DNA from: Bombilactobacillus bombi
GTDB lineage: Bacteria; Bacillota; Bacilli; Lactobacillales; Lactobacillaceae
Strand: one strand, 5' to 3'
Assembly (NCBI RefSeq): GCF_964340835.1
Contig: NZ_OZ204251.1
Length of the DNA stretch: 64,000 bases
A program made the translations under genes and the position numbers. Positions 34,044 to 43,112 of the stretch are shown here, piece by piece. Position 1 is the first letter of the stretch, and each line of letters starts with the position of its first letter. The notes beneath the pieces are model-generated. The model was given only the letters and a program-made list of their open reading frames with translations. It searched no databases and had not been told where the DNA came from.

Positions 34044-34511
34044 ATGAAATATATAACTAACAATTATCTTGAAACTGTGGCTTGTGGCCAAAAGTTAGGC
34101 CAATTGTTACAACCACAAGATTTAATTTTGTTAGATGGCGACTTAGGTGCTGGCAAAACTACATTGACACAAGGAATTGCTCGCGGATTAGATATTACTC
34201 GTCCAGTTAAAAGTCCCACTTTTACTTTGATTAGAGAATATCAAACTGGAAGGATTCCTTTATATCATATGGATATGTATCGCTTGGAGAATTCTTCAGC
34301 TGATGAATTGGGTTTGAATGAATATTTCAATGGTGATGGGGTAGTGATTATTGAATGGTCCCAATTTATTGCTGAGCAGCTGCCATCAACTTATTTGCGG
34401 ATTAAAATTACGCGTCAAACTGCACTTCAGCGTCAATTAGAATTTCAAGCACTTGGTCAACACTATCAACATTTGTTAAATAGTCTATTTCAAGACTTTG
34501 ATAAAAAGTAA
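34044..34511 (+). CDS. tsaE: tRNA threonylcarbamoyladenosine biosynthesis ATPase TsaE
   Basis: 155 residues from the ATG at 34044, two bases behind the pta stop; an in-frame extension inside pta is rejected. The Walker A loop GDLGAGKTTLTQG is at about residues 35-47, followed by KSPTFTLIREY and the IIEWSQF motif. It drives the TsaBD complex in t6A modification. Its position behind pta is the usual one in lactobacilli. Confidence 0.95.
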   Translation: MKYITNNYLETVACGQKLGQLLQPQDLILLDGDLGAGKTTLTQGIARGLDITRPVKSPTFTLIREYQTGRIPLYHMDMYRLENSSADELGLNEYFNGDGVVIIEWSQFIAEQLPSTYLRIKITRQTALQRQLEFQALGQHYQHLLNSLFQDFDKK

Positions 34512-34512
34512 T

Positions 34513-34552
34513 TAAAAAAGATGACCTAAGAAATAATTTTGGTCATCTTTTT
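34513..34552. terminator. Bidirectional terminator between tsaE and the exonuclease gene
   Basis: AAAAGATGACC and GGTCATCTTTT form an 11-base stem flanked by A and T runs. The stop codon of the minus-strand gene lies within it. Confidence 0.88.
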
Positions 34553-35062
34553 AATTGGTTCCTCACCAAATTGCGCAGCAGTTTTAATTAGAATTTCTGC
34601 ACAAGCAATGGTATCATCAAGAGCGTGGTGGTGATGATGGAGAGGTATTTTTAACAAACTGGCAACAGTGTTCAATTTATGATTAGGCATTTCGGGATAT
34701 AGTTTACGGGAAGTCCGCACAGTATCTATTGCATAATAAGATGGTGCTTGTAAATTAAACATTGCCAATGTCTGGCGTAAAACTCGAATATCAAAGTTAG
34801 CATTGTGGGCTGCAACAATATTATCCAAAGTAAAAAGATCTTGGATATGAGGCCAAATTTGATCAAATGTAGGAGCTTTTTCTACATCTGCTGGTCGAAT
34901 ATGATGAATTGCAATATTACGATAATTAAAGTCTTGAAGAGGATTAATCAACGTATAAAAAGTATCCGTGATTTGATTGTTTTCGACTAAAGCTAACGCT
35001 AATGAACAAGCGCTGGAACCACGACCATTAGCAGTTTCAAAATCCATTGCTACAAAATTCAT
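34526..35062 (-). CDS. DnaQ-like 3'-5' exonuclease
   Basis: 178 residues with the three exonuclease motifs of the DEDDh family: DFET (residues 7-10), AHNANFDIRVL (about 99-109) and the HHALDDTIACAE block (about 153-164). An unusual run of His residues sits just before the last motif. Acts alone, without polymerase domains. Single gene between two plus-strand blocks. Confidence 0.9.
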   Translation of the reverse strand: MNFVAMDFETANGRGSSACSLALALVENNQITDTFYTLINPLQDFNYRNIAIHHIRPADVEKAPTFDQIWPHIQDLFTLDNIVAAHNANFDIRVLRQTLAMFNLQAPSYYAIDTVRTSRKLYPEMPNHKLNTVASLLKIPLHHHHHALDDTIACAEILIKTAAQFGEEPIKKMTKIIS

Positions 35063-35170
35063 AATTTTACTTCCTTAGTGAATTATTCTGAATTTTCATT
35101 ATATACTATATTTGGTACCAATGATAAATATTAACTTTGTGCATATTAAAGTTAAGAGGTTAAATTTGAA

Positions 35171-36061
35171 ATGATAAAAAAATTACAAGATTTACCAATT
35201 GAGATTAAACTTAATGAGCCTTTAAGTAACTATACGTACACCAAAACTGGTGGACCAGCGGATTTTTTGGCTTTTCCGACTAATCGGCAAGAATTAAAAT
35301 TATTATTAAAAACAGCAAGCAATTTGGGTTATCCAGTAACGACTCTAGGCAATTCCAGCAACTTAATCATTAAAGATGGTGGCATTCGTGGTTTAGTAAT
35401 TATGCTGCCCAAGTTTAAACAAATAAAAGTTGATAATCAACAAATTACTGCTGAAGCAGGAGCAGCAATTATTGATGTAACTAAAGTAGCTTGTCAAGCC
35501 AGCTTGACTGGATTAGAATTTGCGGCAGGAATTCCAGGCAGTGTTGGAGGAGCAGCATTTATGAACGCGGGTGCTTACGGTGGAGAAATGGCAACCGTTA
35601 TTCATAGTATTGATCAAATTTTACCCGATGGGCGCGAAGTAGTTTTATCAGGGGCTGACTTACATTTTTCTTATCGGCATAGTGTTGTTCAAGAAAATCA
35701 TGGTATCGTAGTATCAGTGACCTTTGCTTTACAAAAGGGACAACAATCTCAAATTCAAGCTAAAATGGATGAATTAAATGCATTACGCCGTTCTAAACAG
35801 CCATTAGAATATCCATCATGTGGTAGTGTCTTCAAACGTCCTGAAGGTCATTTTACAGGGCCTTTAATTATTCAAGCAGGATTACAAGGCAAAACGATTG
35901 GTGGCGCTCAGGTGTCCATGAAGCATGCTGGCTTTATCATTAATATCGGTAATGCCACCGCGACAGATTATTTGAACTTAATTCATTTAATTCAAAAAAC
36001 CGTTAAGGAAAAATTTGCAGTCCAGCTCGAAACTGAAGTGCGAATTATTGGTGAAGATTAA
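35171..36061 (+). CDS. murB: UDP-N-acetylenolpyruvoylglucosamine reductase
   Basis: 296 residues. FAD-binding TLGNSSNLIIKDGGIRGLVI, AGIPGSVGGAAFMNAGAYGGE, the catalytic Ser in YPSCGSVFKRP and the closing Glu in ETEVRIIGE are visible. Second committed step of peptidoglycan precursor synthesis. Upstream of cdaA by 17 bases, linking wall synthesis with c-di-AMP genes. Confidence 0.97.
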   Translation: MIKKLQDLPIEIKLNEPLSNYTYTKTGGPADFLAFPTNRQELKLLLKTASNLGYPVTTLGNSSNLIIKDGGIRGLVIMLPKFKQIKVDNQQITAEAGAAIIDVTKVACQASLTGLEFAAGIPGSVGGAAFMNAGAYGGEMATVIHSIDQILPDGREVVLSGADLHFSYRHSVVQENHGIVVSVTFALQKGQQSQIQAKMDELNALRRSKQPLEYPSCGSVFKRPEGHFTGPLIIQAGLQGKTIGGAQVSMKHAGFIINIGNATATDYLNLIHLIQKTVKEKFAVQLETEVRIIGED

Positions 36062-36078
36062 AAGTTAAGGAAGAATAT

Positions 36079-36918
36079 ATGCAAAATATTATCAGTCATT
36101 TATTTACTTTAAGTACTTTGACTAACATAATTGACATCTTATTTGTCTGGTATTTAATTTATAAATTATTAATGTTAATACGAGGCACTAAAGCTATTCA
36201 ACTGCTTAAGGGATTATCAATTATAATTATTATTAAATTAATAAGTTGGTTTTTAAATCTACGGACAGTTGCATATTTGACAGATCAAGTTTTTAATTGG
36301 GCAGTCATTGTTATTATTATTATTTTTGCACCGGAAATTCGACGAGGATTAGAAAAGTTAGGACGAATGCCATTTTTCTTTCCTGTGAAAAATGAGCAAA
36401 AAGATATTGCTGACAACTTAATCAATGCGTTAGATAAAGCTATTGAATATATGTCTAAACGTCGTATAGGCGCTTTAATTACGATTCAAATGGATACAGG
36501 GTTGGAAGATTATGTCGAAACCGGTATCAAACTAAATGCTGATGTCACTGGTGAATTGTTAATAAATGTCTTTATTCCTAACACTCCGTTGCATGATGGT
36601 GCTGTTATTATTAATAAAAATAAAATTGAGGTTGCAGCAGCTTATTTGCCGTTATCAGAAAGCAATGCCATTCCGAAGAAATTAGGAACGAGACATCGTG
36701 CAGCAGTAGGAATTAGTGAAGTAACCGACGCTTTAACAGTAGTAGTTTCTGAAGAAACTGGCGGGGTAATGATTACACATAAAAATCATATGATGCTGGA
36801 TTTAAGTCGTGATGATTATTTGAATTATTTACGAGCTCAACTAGAACCACGTGTTGAAAAAAATAAATCTTTTTTTGGTAGTCTCATCCCACGTAGTAAA
36901 AAGGGGGCTAACAAATGA
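36079..36918 (+). CDS. cdaA: Diadenylate cyclase CdaA
   Basis: 279 residues. Three N-terminal membrane helices (about 10-30, 38-58 and 66-86) precede the DAC domain, whose catalytic DGA is in LHDGAVII (about residue 170) and RHR in GTRHRAAVG. Makes c-di-AMP, which controls potassium and osmolyte transport and wall integrity. The stop overlaps the cdaR start (ATGA). Confidence 0.97.
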   Translation: MQNIISHLFTLSTLTNIIDILFVWYLIYKLLMLIRGTKAIQLLKGLSIIIIIKLISWFLNLRTVAYLTDQVFNWAVIVIIIIFAPEIRRGLEKLGRMPFFFPVKNEQKDIADNLINALDKAIEYMSKRRIGALITIQMDTGLEDYVETGIKLNADVTGELLINVFIPNTPLHDGAVIINKNKIEVAAAYLPLSESNAIPKKLGTRHRAAVGISEVTDALTVVVSEETGGVMITHKNHMMLDLSRDDYLNYLRAQLEPRVEKNKSFFGSLIPRSKKGANK

Positions 36919-37922
36919 ATAAATGGCGTCATTTTACTAATTCTAAATACTTTTATATGATTTTATCACTAGCAGTTGCCATCTGGATTTATATTAGTGT
37001 TTCGGCTCCAGGGTTGGGAAGTACCCGGAGTGCCGCTAATTCTAACAATGTGGCAGTGGCAGAAAAAAGTGCAACAATCACCATGAATTTACAGGTAAAT
37101 GTTGATACTAATAGTTTTTTTGTCACAGGTTATCCTAAGCAAGTTGAAGTCAAAATCCAAGGACCAGCAGCTCTAGTAACTGCTACTAAAAATACGCAAA
37201 ATTTTAATACGTATATTGATTTACGCCAATTAGGAGTTGGGAAACACCGCGTGCGTATTCGACAAAATGGTTTAAATCGCGAATTAAAATATACAATTAA
37301 GCCACATTATGTCGATATAGACATTGAACCACGGATGGAAAAAGTTTTTCCTATTCAAACTGCATATAATTCAGGTGGTGTAGCACAAGGATACGAAGTA
37401 GGGGATGTTTCTGTTAATCCACAGATAGTTCAGGTTGTAGGAGCCCGTTCAGAAGTCCAGCGTGTTAGTCAAATAGTAGCTCGTGCTAATTTACCTAAAA
37501 ATTCCACTACAGATTTTCATCAAGAAGTACTTTTACAAGCATTAGATGCCCAGGGACATACATTATCAGTTTTAATGTCACCTCAAACAACTAATGTTAA
37601 AATACCAATTTCTTTACCAAAAAAGAAAGTTCCCTTAAGGTTTACTCAAACTGGAGCTTCTGACAAGGAATATAATCTTTCTTCAGAGGTTAATGAAGTG
37701 ACAATTTTTGCCCGTAAATCGGTTTTAGACAAGACAAATGAAATTGTAGTTCCAATTGACGTCACTAAGTTGGGAAAGAAGAATTATGAAATAATAACAC
37801 TTAATCAAATAAAATCTGATATCATAGATTCAAACCCACGCACAATTAAAGTTTATGCTCGACGAGGTAATTCTGATAACCAGGTTAACTCTAACGTAGG
37901 CGAAATTGGTGGGAGCAATTAA
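36915..37922 (+). CDS. cdaR: CdaA regulator, YbbR-domain protein
   Basis: 335 residues with one N-terminal membrane helix (about 14-32) and a long extracytoplasmic part made of repeated YbbR domains (units around 60-140, 145-225 and 240-315). Regulates CdaA. ATGA overlap with cdaA and closely followed by glmM, the standard cdaA-cdaR-glmM order. Confidence 0.95.
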   Translation: MNKWRHFTNSKYFYMILSLAVAIWIYISVSAPGLGSTRSAANSNNVAVAEKSATITMNLQVNVDTNSFFVTGYPKQVEVKIQGPAALVTATKNTQNFNTYIDLRQLGVGKHRVRIRQNGLNRELKYTIKPHYVDIDIEPRMEKVFPIQTAYNSGGVAQGYEVGDVSVNPQIVQVVGARSEVQRVSQIVARANLPKNSTTDFHQEVLLQALDAQGHTLSVLMSPQTTNVKIPISLPKKKVPLRFTQTGASDKEYNLSSEVNEVTIFARKSVLDKTNEIVVPIDVTKLGKKNYEIITLNQIKSDIIDSNPRTIKVYARRGNSDNQVNSNVGEIGGSN

Positions 37923-37970
37923 AGAATCGATTAAAGACTAAATATAAAAAGTAAGTTAAGAGGTTAAAAA

Positions 37971-39326
37971 ATGGTTAAATATTTTGGAACTGATGGTGTT
38001 CGTGGTGTAGCAAATAAAGAATTAACTCCAGAACTAGCTTTTAAGCTGGGTAGAGCTGGTGGTTATGTATTATCAGAACAAAAGGATAATGATGACGATC
38101 GAGCAACAGTTTTGGTAGCCCGCGATACACGCAAATCAGGACAAATGTTAGAAATGGCTTTAATTTCTGGATTATTATCTGTGGGGATAGAAGTGTTAGA
38201 TTTAGGAGTTATTACAACTCCAGCAGTTGCTTATCTGGTTAAGGTTCAAGATGCTGATGCTGGAATCATGATTTCAGCTTCACATAATCCTGCTAGTGAT
38301 AATGGTATTAAATTTTTTGGATCTGACGGCTATAAACTGAAAGATGCAACCGAAGCTGAAATTGAACATTTTTTAGATCAGGAAGTTGATAGCTTACCGC
38401 GACCAGCAGCTGAAGGTTTAGGCACATTGGAAAGTTATAAAGAAGGTTCCTTAAAGTATTTAGAATTTTTACGGCAAAGCATTTCTGATGATTTATCAGG
38501 GATGAAAATTGTATTAGATGGAGCCAATGGTTCTACTAGCAAATTACTTACCAAACTTTACGCAGATTTAAATGTTGAATTTACAACAATTGCTACTAAT
38601 CCTGATGGAATTAATATTAATGACGGTGTAGGCTCAACACATCCAGATAAATTAGCTCGTGAAGTTGTTGCTCAAGAAGCACAAGCTGGTTTAGCCTTTG
38701 ATGGTGATGGGGATCGTTGTATTGCTGTTGATGAGAAAGGCAATATTGTTGATGGCGATAAAATTATGTATATTTTAGGAAAATATTTTAAAGATCATGG
38801 CCGCTTAAAGAAAGATACTATTGTGACTACTGTTATGAGTAATTTGGGACTTTATAAGGCAATTGAAGCTGCCGATATGAAATCTGTTCAAACCGCCGTT
38901 GGCGATCGGCATGTTGCTGAAGAAATTGTTCAAAATGGTTACAATTTGGGAGGCGAGCAATCTGGACATATTATTATTTTCGATGTGCATAATACAGGTG
39001 ATGGTATGTTAACAGGGATTCAATTATTAAATGTAATGAAACAAACTGGTAAAAAACTCTCAGAATTGGCAGCACCTGTAAAAACTTATCCACAAAAGTT
39101 AGTTAATATTAAAGTCACGGATAAAGAAAATTGGAAGAACTATCCTGCTATTCAAGAAGCTATTGATACAGTTGAAAAAGAGATGAATGGTGACGGTCGC
39201 GTTTTAGTTCGTCCTAGTGGAACAGAACCATTATTACGCGTAATGGTAGAAGCAGCCAGTGAAGAAAAAGCTAATCAATACACTGAACAAATCGCCCAAG
39301 TAGTACAAGCAAAAATGGGATTATAG
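37971..39326 (+). CDS. glmM: Phosphoglucosamine mutase
   Basis: 451 residues. The phosphoserine loop MISASHNPASDNGIKFFG (about residues 100), metal loop FDGDGDRC, sugar loop GGEQSGHII and phosphate loop RPSGTEPLLRVM are intact. Interconverts glucosamine-6- and 1-phosphate for UDP-GlcNAc; known to bind and restrain CdaA. GlmS lies 1.8 kb downstream. Confidence 0.98.
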   Translation: MVKYFGTDGVRGVANKELTPELAFKLGRAGGYVLSEQKDNDDDRATVLVARDTRKSGQMLEMALISGLLSVGIEVLDLGVITTPAVAYLVKVQDADAGIMISASHNPASDNGIKFFGSDGYKLKDATEAEIEHFLDQEVDSLPRPAAEGLGTLESYKEGSLKYLEFLRQSISDDLSGMKIVLDGANGSTSKLLTKLYADLNVEFTTIATNPDGININDGVGSTHPDKLAREVVAQEAQAGLAFDGDGDRCIAVDEKGNIVDGDKIMYILGKYFKDHGRLKKDTIVTTVMSNLGLYKAIEAADMKSVQTAVGDRHVAEEIVQNGYNLGGEQSGHIIIFDVHNTGDGMLTGIQLLNVMKQTGKKLSELAAPVKTYPQKLVNIKVTDKENWKNYPAIQEAIDTVEKEMNGDGRVLVRPSGTEPLLRVMVEAASEEKANQYTEQIAQVVQAKMGL

Positions 39327-39343
39327 TTTAAAATAAGTATATC

Positions 39344-39388
39344 AAATAAAGCCAACAACGGATTATTCCTATTGTTGGCTTTATTTGG
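39344..39388. terminator. Bidirectional terminator after glmM
   Basis: AAATAAAGCCAACAA and TTGTTGGCTTTATTT form a long perfect stem; convergent genes end on each side. Confidence 0.88.
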
Positions 39389-39671
39389 TTTTATCATGAT
39401 GGTGCTGTGACTTCTTTTTGAGATGCTGCTTAATGTTTTTATTTAGTAGTGAAGACTCAGATGAAACAGCTTTATCTTGCGTATCTGTTTGTGCTTGTTG
39501 AACAAAATGTGACGGTCGATAATGTTTCACATTAGTTAATACTCCGGGATGTTTTTGTGCTTTTGGTAAATTCTTATTTTTATGCGAGTAAGCCCAATTA
39601 ACTAATTTCGATAATAAGAAAAATATTACTAATATAACTACGATTAATTCCATCCATCCACCGGCTAACAT
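39381..39671 (-). CDS. Small membrane-anchored protein next to SPFH gene
   Basis: 96 residues. One membrane segment (about 6-27, MELIVVILVIFFLLSKLVNW) is followed by a cytoplasmic, basic and polar tail that ends in a Lys/His-rich stretch (KQHLKKKSQHHH). No known domain. The start abuts the SPFH stop, which suggests tight coupling. It could supply the membrane anchor that the SPFH protein itself lacks; this is an inference. Confidence 0.75.
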   Translation of the reverse strand: MLAGGWMELIVVILVIFFLLSKLVNWAYSHKNKNLPKAQKHPGVLTNVKHYRPSHFVQQAQTDTQDKAVSSESSLLNKNIKQHLKKKSQHHHDKTK

Positions 39672-40522
39672 TATTTGGGCTCCGATGATTGATAATCATC
39701 AGTAAAATTATTATCTTGCTTTAGTGCTTGGGATATTAACGCTGTTTGACCGTAATTGCTGCTGTCATCATTAGGGACCACAACAACATTAGCAGCTGAT
39801 TCTGCCAACTTACTATAGGCATTGATAGATTGATTTTTAAAATATTTATCATCTGCATGAGTCAAACCAGCTTGCACAGTATCAATTCGATAACGTTCAG
39901 CATCAGCACGAGTACGAGTAGCTTGAGCTTGGGCTTTAGCCGTAGCCATTAAAGCGTTGTTTTTGGCTTCGTTGGTCAGGCGAATAGATTCTGCTTCTCC
40001 TTCAGCTTGCGCAATAGTAGCAATGCGTTGGCGATCTGCTGTTAATTGTTTATCCATAGCCCGTTGAATTTCTTCAGAAGGAAGTAATTCGTCAATATTG
40101 ATACGATCTACATTAATACCATAAGTATTAGTTAAATCTCCTATAGCAATAGATAAATCAGCATTAATTTTGGCAGTAGAACCTAAAGCATCATTAAGTT
40201 CCATACGACCGATGATATCGCGTAAGTGGCCCCGGACTAATTGTGCCATTGATTCTACGGAATCGGTATTATTGTATTCATATTTAACTGCATCAGTTAC
40301 ATGATAATTCAAGGTAATTGAAGTTGATACTTCTGCGTTGTCTTTAGTAATTATGGAATAATGGGGTAATTCTATCGGCTGCATTGCCAGACTTACTATA
40401 CGTATATGTTGAACTAATGGAATATAAAAATGCAAACCAGATTCAACACTATGTTTATATTTGCCAAAAGATTCTACCAAACCTTGACAATTTTGGGATA
40501 CTACTTTAATTCCAAAGGGCAT
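39671..40522 (-). CDS. SPFH/band 7 (stomatin-like) protein without membrane anchor
   Basis: 283 residues. The SPFH domain covers about residues 8-190 (GLVESFGKYKHSVESGLHFYIPLV, TKDNAEVSTSITLNYHV, NTYGINVDRINIDELLPSEEI), followed by an Ala/Glu-rich coiled coil (AQAEGEAESIRLTNEAKNNA) and a flexible tail. Stomatins normally start with a membrane helix; here the protein starts MPFGIKVV directly, and the GAGGT ribosome site supports this start. Scaffolds of membrane microdomains. Middle gene of a three-gene operon with an NfeD-like partner. Confidence 0.9.
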   Translation of the reverse strand: MPFGIKVVSQNCQGLVESFGKYKHSVESGLHFYIPLVQHIRIVSLAMQPIELPHYSIITKDNAEVSTSITLNYHVTDAVKYEYNNTDSVESMAQLVRGHLRDIIGRMELNDALGSTAKINADLSIAIGDLTNTYGINVDRINIDELLPSEEIQRAMDKQLTADRQRIATIAQAEGEAESIRLTNEAKNNALMATAKAQAQATRTRADAERYRIDTVQAGLTHADDKYFKNQSINAYSKLAESAANVVVVPNDDSSNYGQTALISQALKQDNNFTDDYQSSEPK

Positions 40523-40535
40523 AATATAATTTACC

Positions 40536-40871
40536 TCATTTCTTAATTGCTCTTATAGTGAGAATATTGCCTGTGGCAGCAATGACAACATAGGCCGTAT
40601 CTGCAATAATAGAATCGTTATTTTCAGTGAGATAACGATAATAAATTCCATTGACCTTAACTAGTCCGCTGTCACTCAGGATTTGATCTGGAGGAACTAT
40701 TTGGTTGATTACCAATTGATTTTCAATCGAAGGTGTATTAGCGCCGTTTAAAGCTTGTTGGACACTGTGGACTACCATTTGATTAATACTGGTATGTTGA
40801 GATTGTGCTACTTGTTTTAATTGCTGATAAATTTCATTAGGAAAACGAATTGTTGTCATGATAGATGTCAC
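40536..40871 (-). CDS. Ribbon-helix-helix protein with NfeD-like C-terminus
   Basis: 111 residues from the GTG at 40871; AAAGGAGGT sits 7 bases upstream and favours it over the ATG at 40859. Residues about 5-42 (TTIRFPNEIYQQLKQVAQSQHTSINQMVVHSV) match an Arc/CopG-type ribbon-helix-helix DNA-binding domain. Residues about 65-111 (DSGLVKVNGIYYRYLTE... and YVVIAATGNILTIRAIKK) resemble the OB-fold end of NfeD, the usual partner of SPFH proteins. The SPFH gene follows 13 bases later. The pairing of these two domains is unusual. The OB assignment is by pattern only. Confidence 0.75.
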   Translation of the reverse strand: MTSIMTTIRFPNEIYQQLKQVAQSQHTSINQMVVHSVQQALNGANTPSIENQLVINQIVPPDQILSDSGLVKVNGIYYRYLTENNDSIIADTAYVVIAATGNILTIRAIKK

Positions 40872-40993
40872 AGCATTACCTCCTTTGTCTTATAATATCA
40901 CATTGATATTACGAGATAAATAAAATTAAGCATTTTATGGTTAATAATTAAGGCTAGTTAAATATTATTACATTCGACATTATCCGATATCAA

Positions 40994-41097
40994 GGTATAC
41001 CAATTTTATATATTTGTTGACAAATTTTCTTAAGATTGTTAATATTTCAGTTGTTAAGTTCGATTTGCTTATGACGATAAGGACTATACCAATTTTA
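40994..41097 (+). promoter_or_regulatory. glmS promoter flanked by two NagR-like (dre) half-palindromes
   Basis: TTGACA (41017-41022), 17-base spacer, TAATAT (41040-41045). A 13-base direct repeat, TATACCAATTTTA, lies upstream (40996-41008) and downstream (41085-41097) of this promoter, the second ending just before the glmS ribosome site. Its complement contains ATTGGTATA, the half-site of the NagR/YvoA dre element. NagR control of glmS is known in streptococci; here it is inferred. Confidence 0.6.
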
Positions 41098-41109
41098 GGA
41101 GAGATATTT

Positions 41110-42921
41110 ATGTGTGGAATTGTAGGTGTGGTTGGTAATCCCAATACAACCGAAATTTTGTTATCTGGATTAAAAAAGCTAGAATATCGTGGTTATGACT
41201 CAGCTGGCATTTATGTTAATAACCAAGAAGGTCATGATGCTTTAATCAAGAGAACTGGAAAAATTGTTAATTTACAAAATGCTATTACTAATGCTGATCA
41301 AGGCTTGTCCGGTATTGGGCATACGCGTTGGGCAACACATGGAGAACCAAGTCAGAGTAATGCCCATCCTCATTTTTCTCAGGATCGTCGTTTTTATTTG
41401 GTTCATAATGGTGTGATTACCAATTTTGCGGAATTAAAACAAGAATATTTGCGAGATGTTCCATTTCAAAGTGATACTGATACGGAAGTTGTAGTCCAAT
41501 TAATTGCTTATTTTGCTTCAACTGAACACTTAAATGCACAACAAGCCTTGCAAAAAACACTTCAACTTTTAGAAGGATCATATGCGTTTGCTTTAATGGA
41601 TCGGCAAGAACCGGATAAACTTTTTATTGCTAAAAATAAAAGCCCTTTATTAATAGGTTTGGCAAAAGACTTTAATGTTATTTGTTCTGACGCTTTAGCA
41701 ATGTTAGATCAAACTAATACTTTTATGGAAATACATGATGGTGAATTAGGCATTATAACTAAAGATCATATTCAATTATTTAATTTAGAAGGACAAACTA
41801 TTGAACGCCAATCTTACAAAGTAGAAATGGATGCTGATGATGTTTCCAAGGGTACTTATGATAATTACATGTTAAAAGAAATTGATGAACAACCAGCTGT
41901 TTTGCGCCGCATTAGTGAACATTATTATTATAATGAACAAGCTAGCATTAGTTCTCAATTGTTAACAGCGTTACAACAAGCTGATCGATTATATATTGTG
42001 GCGGCTGGAACAAGTTATCATGCTGGTTTAGTTGGTAAGCAATTATTCGAAGATTTAGCAGATGTACCTGTAGAAGTACAATTAGCCAGTGAATTTGGTC
42101 ATCATTTGCCTAAATTATCAGCAAAACCATTTTTTGTTTTCTTAAGCCAAAGTGGGGAAACAGCAGATAGTCGTCAGGTTTTAGATAAAGTTCGTCAATT
42201 AGATTGTCCAACTCTAACTGTGACTAATGTCGCAAATTCGACCTTAGCACGTGAAGCTGATTTTGCTTTGCCTTTATGTGCTGGTCCAGAAATTGCCGTG
42301 GCTTCTACTAAAGCTTATGTGGCCCAAATCGCTGTACAGGCAGTCATTGCCCAGTCTTTAGGTATACAAAAAGGGCTGAATGCTGCTAAGGAAATAGATA
42401 TCGATAATCAATTGAGTTTAGCAGCCAATGCAATTCAAACAATTGTTGATCAAAAAGATTATTTAAAACAATTAACTCATGATTATTTTTATAACCAAAT
42501 GGCAGCCTTTTTTATTGGTAGAGGTAATGGTTATGCTACAGCTTTAGAAGCTGCTTTGAAATTGAAGGAAGTATCATATATTCACGCAGAAGGATTTGCA
42601 GCAGGAGAGTTGAAGCATGGAACAATTGCTTTAATTGAAGAGCAAACACCAGTTGTTGCTTTTGTTTTAGAGAAGAGCACTGCTGCTCATACTCGTAGTA
42701 ATGTCAAAGAAGTTTTAAGTCGAGGCGCACATGCTTTAATCATTAGCAAAAAGGATTTATCAAATGCAGATGATCAAATAGTTCTAGCAGATATCGATGA
42801 ACGTTTGATGCCATTGGTAGCAATAGTGCCCGCGCAATTGTTTGCTTATTATGCAGCTGTAGAATATGGCAATGATGTTGATCAACCACGTAATTTAGCT
42901 AAAAGTGTCACAGTAGAATAA
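41110..42921 (+). CDS. glmS: Glutamine-fructose-6-phosphate aminotransferase
   Basis: 603 residues from the ATG at 41110, giving MCGIVGVVGN with the catalytic Cys2; the in-frame extension to 41014 overlaps the promoter. The glutaminase domain shows GHTRWATHGEPSQSNAHPH and LEGSYAFALMD; two SIS domains (ETADSRQVLDKV and the closing DQPRNLAKSVTVE) form the isomerase part. Feeds UDP-GlcNAc synthesis. No glmS ribozyme motif is recognised in the leader. Confidence 0.98.
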   Translation: MCGIVGVVGNPNTTEILLSGLKKLEYRGYDSAGIYVNNQEGHDALIKRTGKIVNLQNAITNADQGLSGIGHTRWATHGEPSQSNAHPHFSQDRRFYLVHNGVITNFAELKQEYLRDVPFQSDTDTEVVVQLIAYFASTEHLNAQQALQKTLQLLEGSYAFALMDRQEPDKLFIAKNKSPLLIGLAKDFNVICSDALAMLDQTNTFMEIHDGELGIITKDHIQLFNLEGQTIERQSYKVEMDADDVSKGTYDNYMLKEIDEQPAVLRRISEHYYYNEQASISSQLLTALQQADRLYIVAAGTSYHAGLVGKQLFEDLADVPVEVQLASEFGHHLPKLSAKPFFVFLSQSGETADSRQVLDKVRQLDCPTLTVTNVANSTLAREADFALPLCAGPEIAVASTKAYVAQIAVQAVIAQSLGIQKGLNAAKEIDIDNQLSLAANAIQTIVDQKDYLKQLTHDYFYNQMAAFFIGRGNGYATALEAALKLKEVSYIHAEGFAAGELKHGTIALIEEQTPVVAFVLEKSTAAHTRSNVKEVLSRGAHALIISKKDLSNADDQIVLADIDERLMPLVAIVPAQLFAYYAAVEYGNDVDQPRNLAKSVTVE

Positions 42922-42948
42922 AATAATTATTAGATTAATTTTGAGTGG

Positions 42949-42987
42949 AAATTCGTAGAGATAATTGACAATCTTTACGAATTTTTT
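42949..42987 (+). terminator. Terminator after glmS
   Basis: AAATTCGTAGAGAT and ATCTTTACGAATTT arms followed by Ts. Confidence 0.88.
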
Positions 42988-43112
42988 GTTTAATAAAAAT
43001 TAAGTTGGCTACTATCAATGTTTGAAAAAGTCAGTTTGTTACAATATTATTTTTTATTTTTGAACAAAATGGGTTATATTGGTATTATTAAAGTTAATTA
43101 GAGGGTTAATTA

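Noticed and set aside
41014..41109. N-terminal extension of GlmS
   Set aside because: It would cover the promoter and bury Cys2, which must become the N-terminal nucleophile after Met removal.
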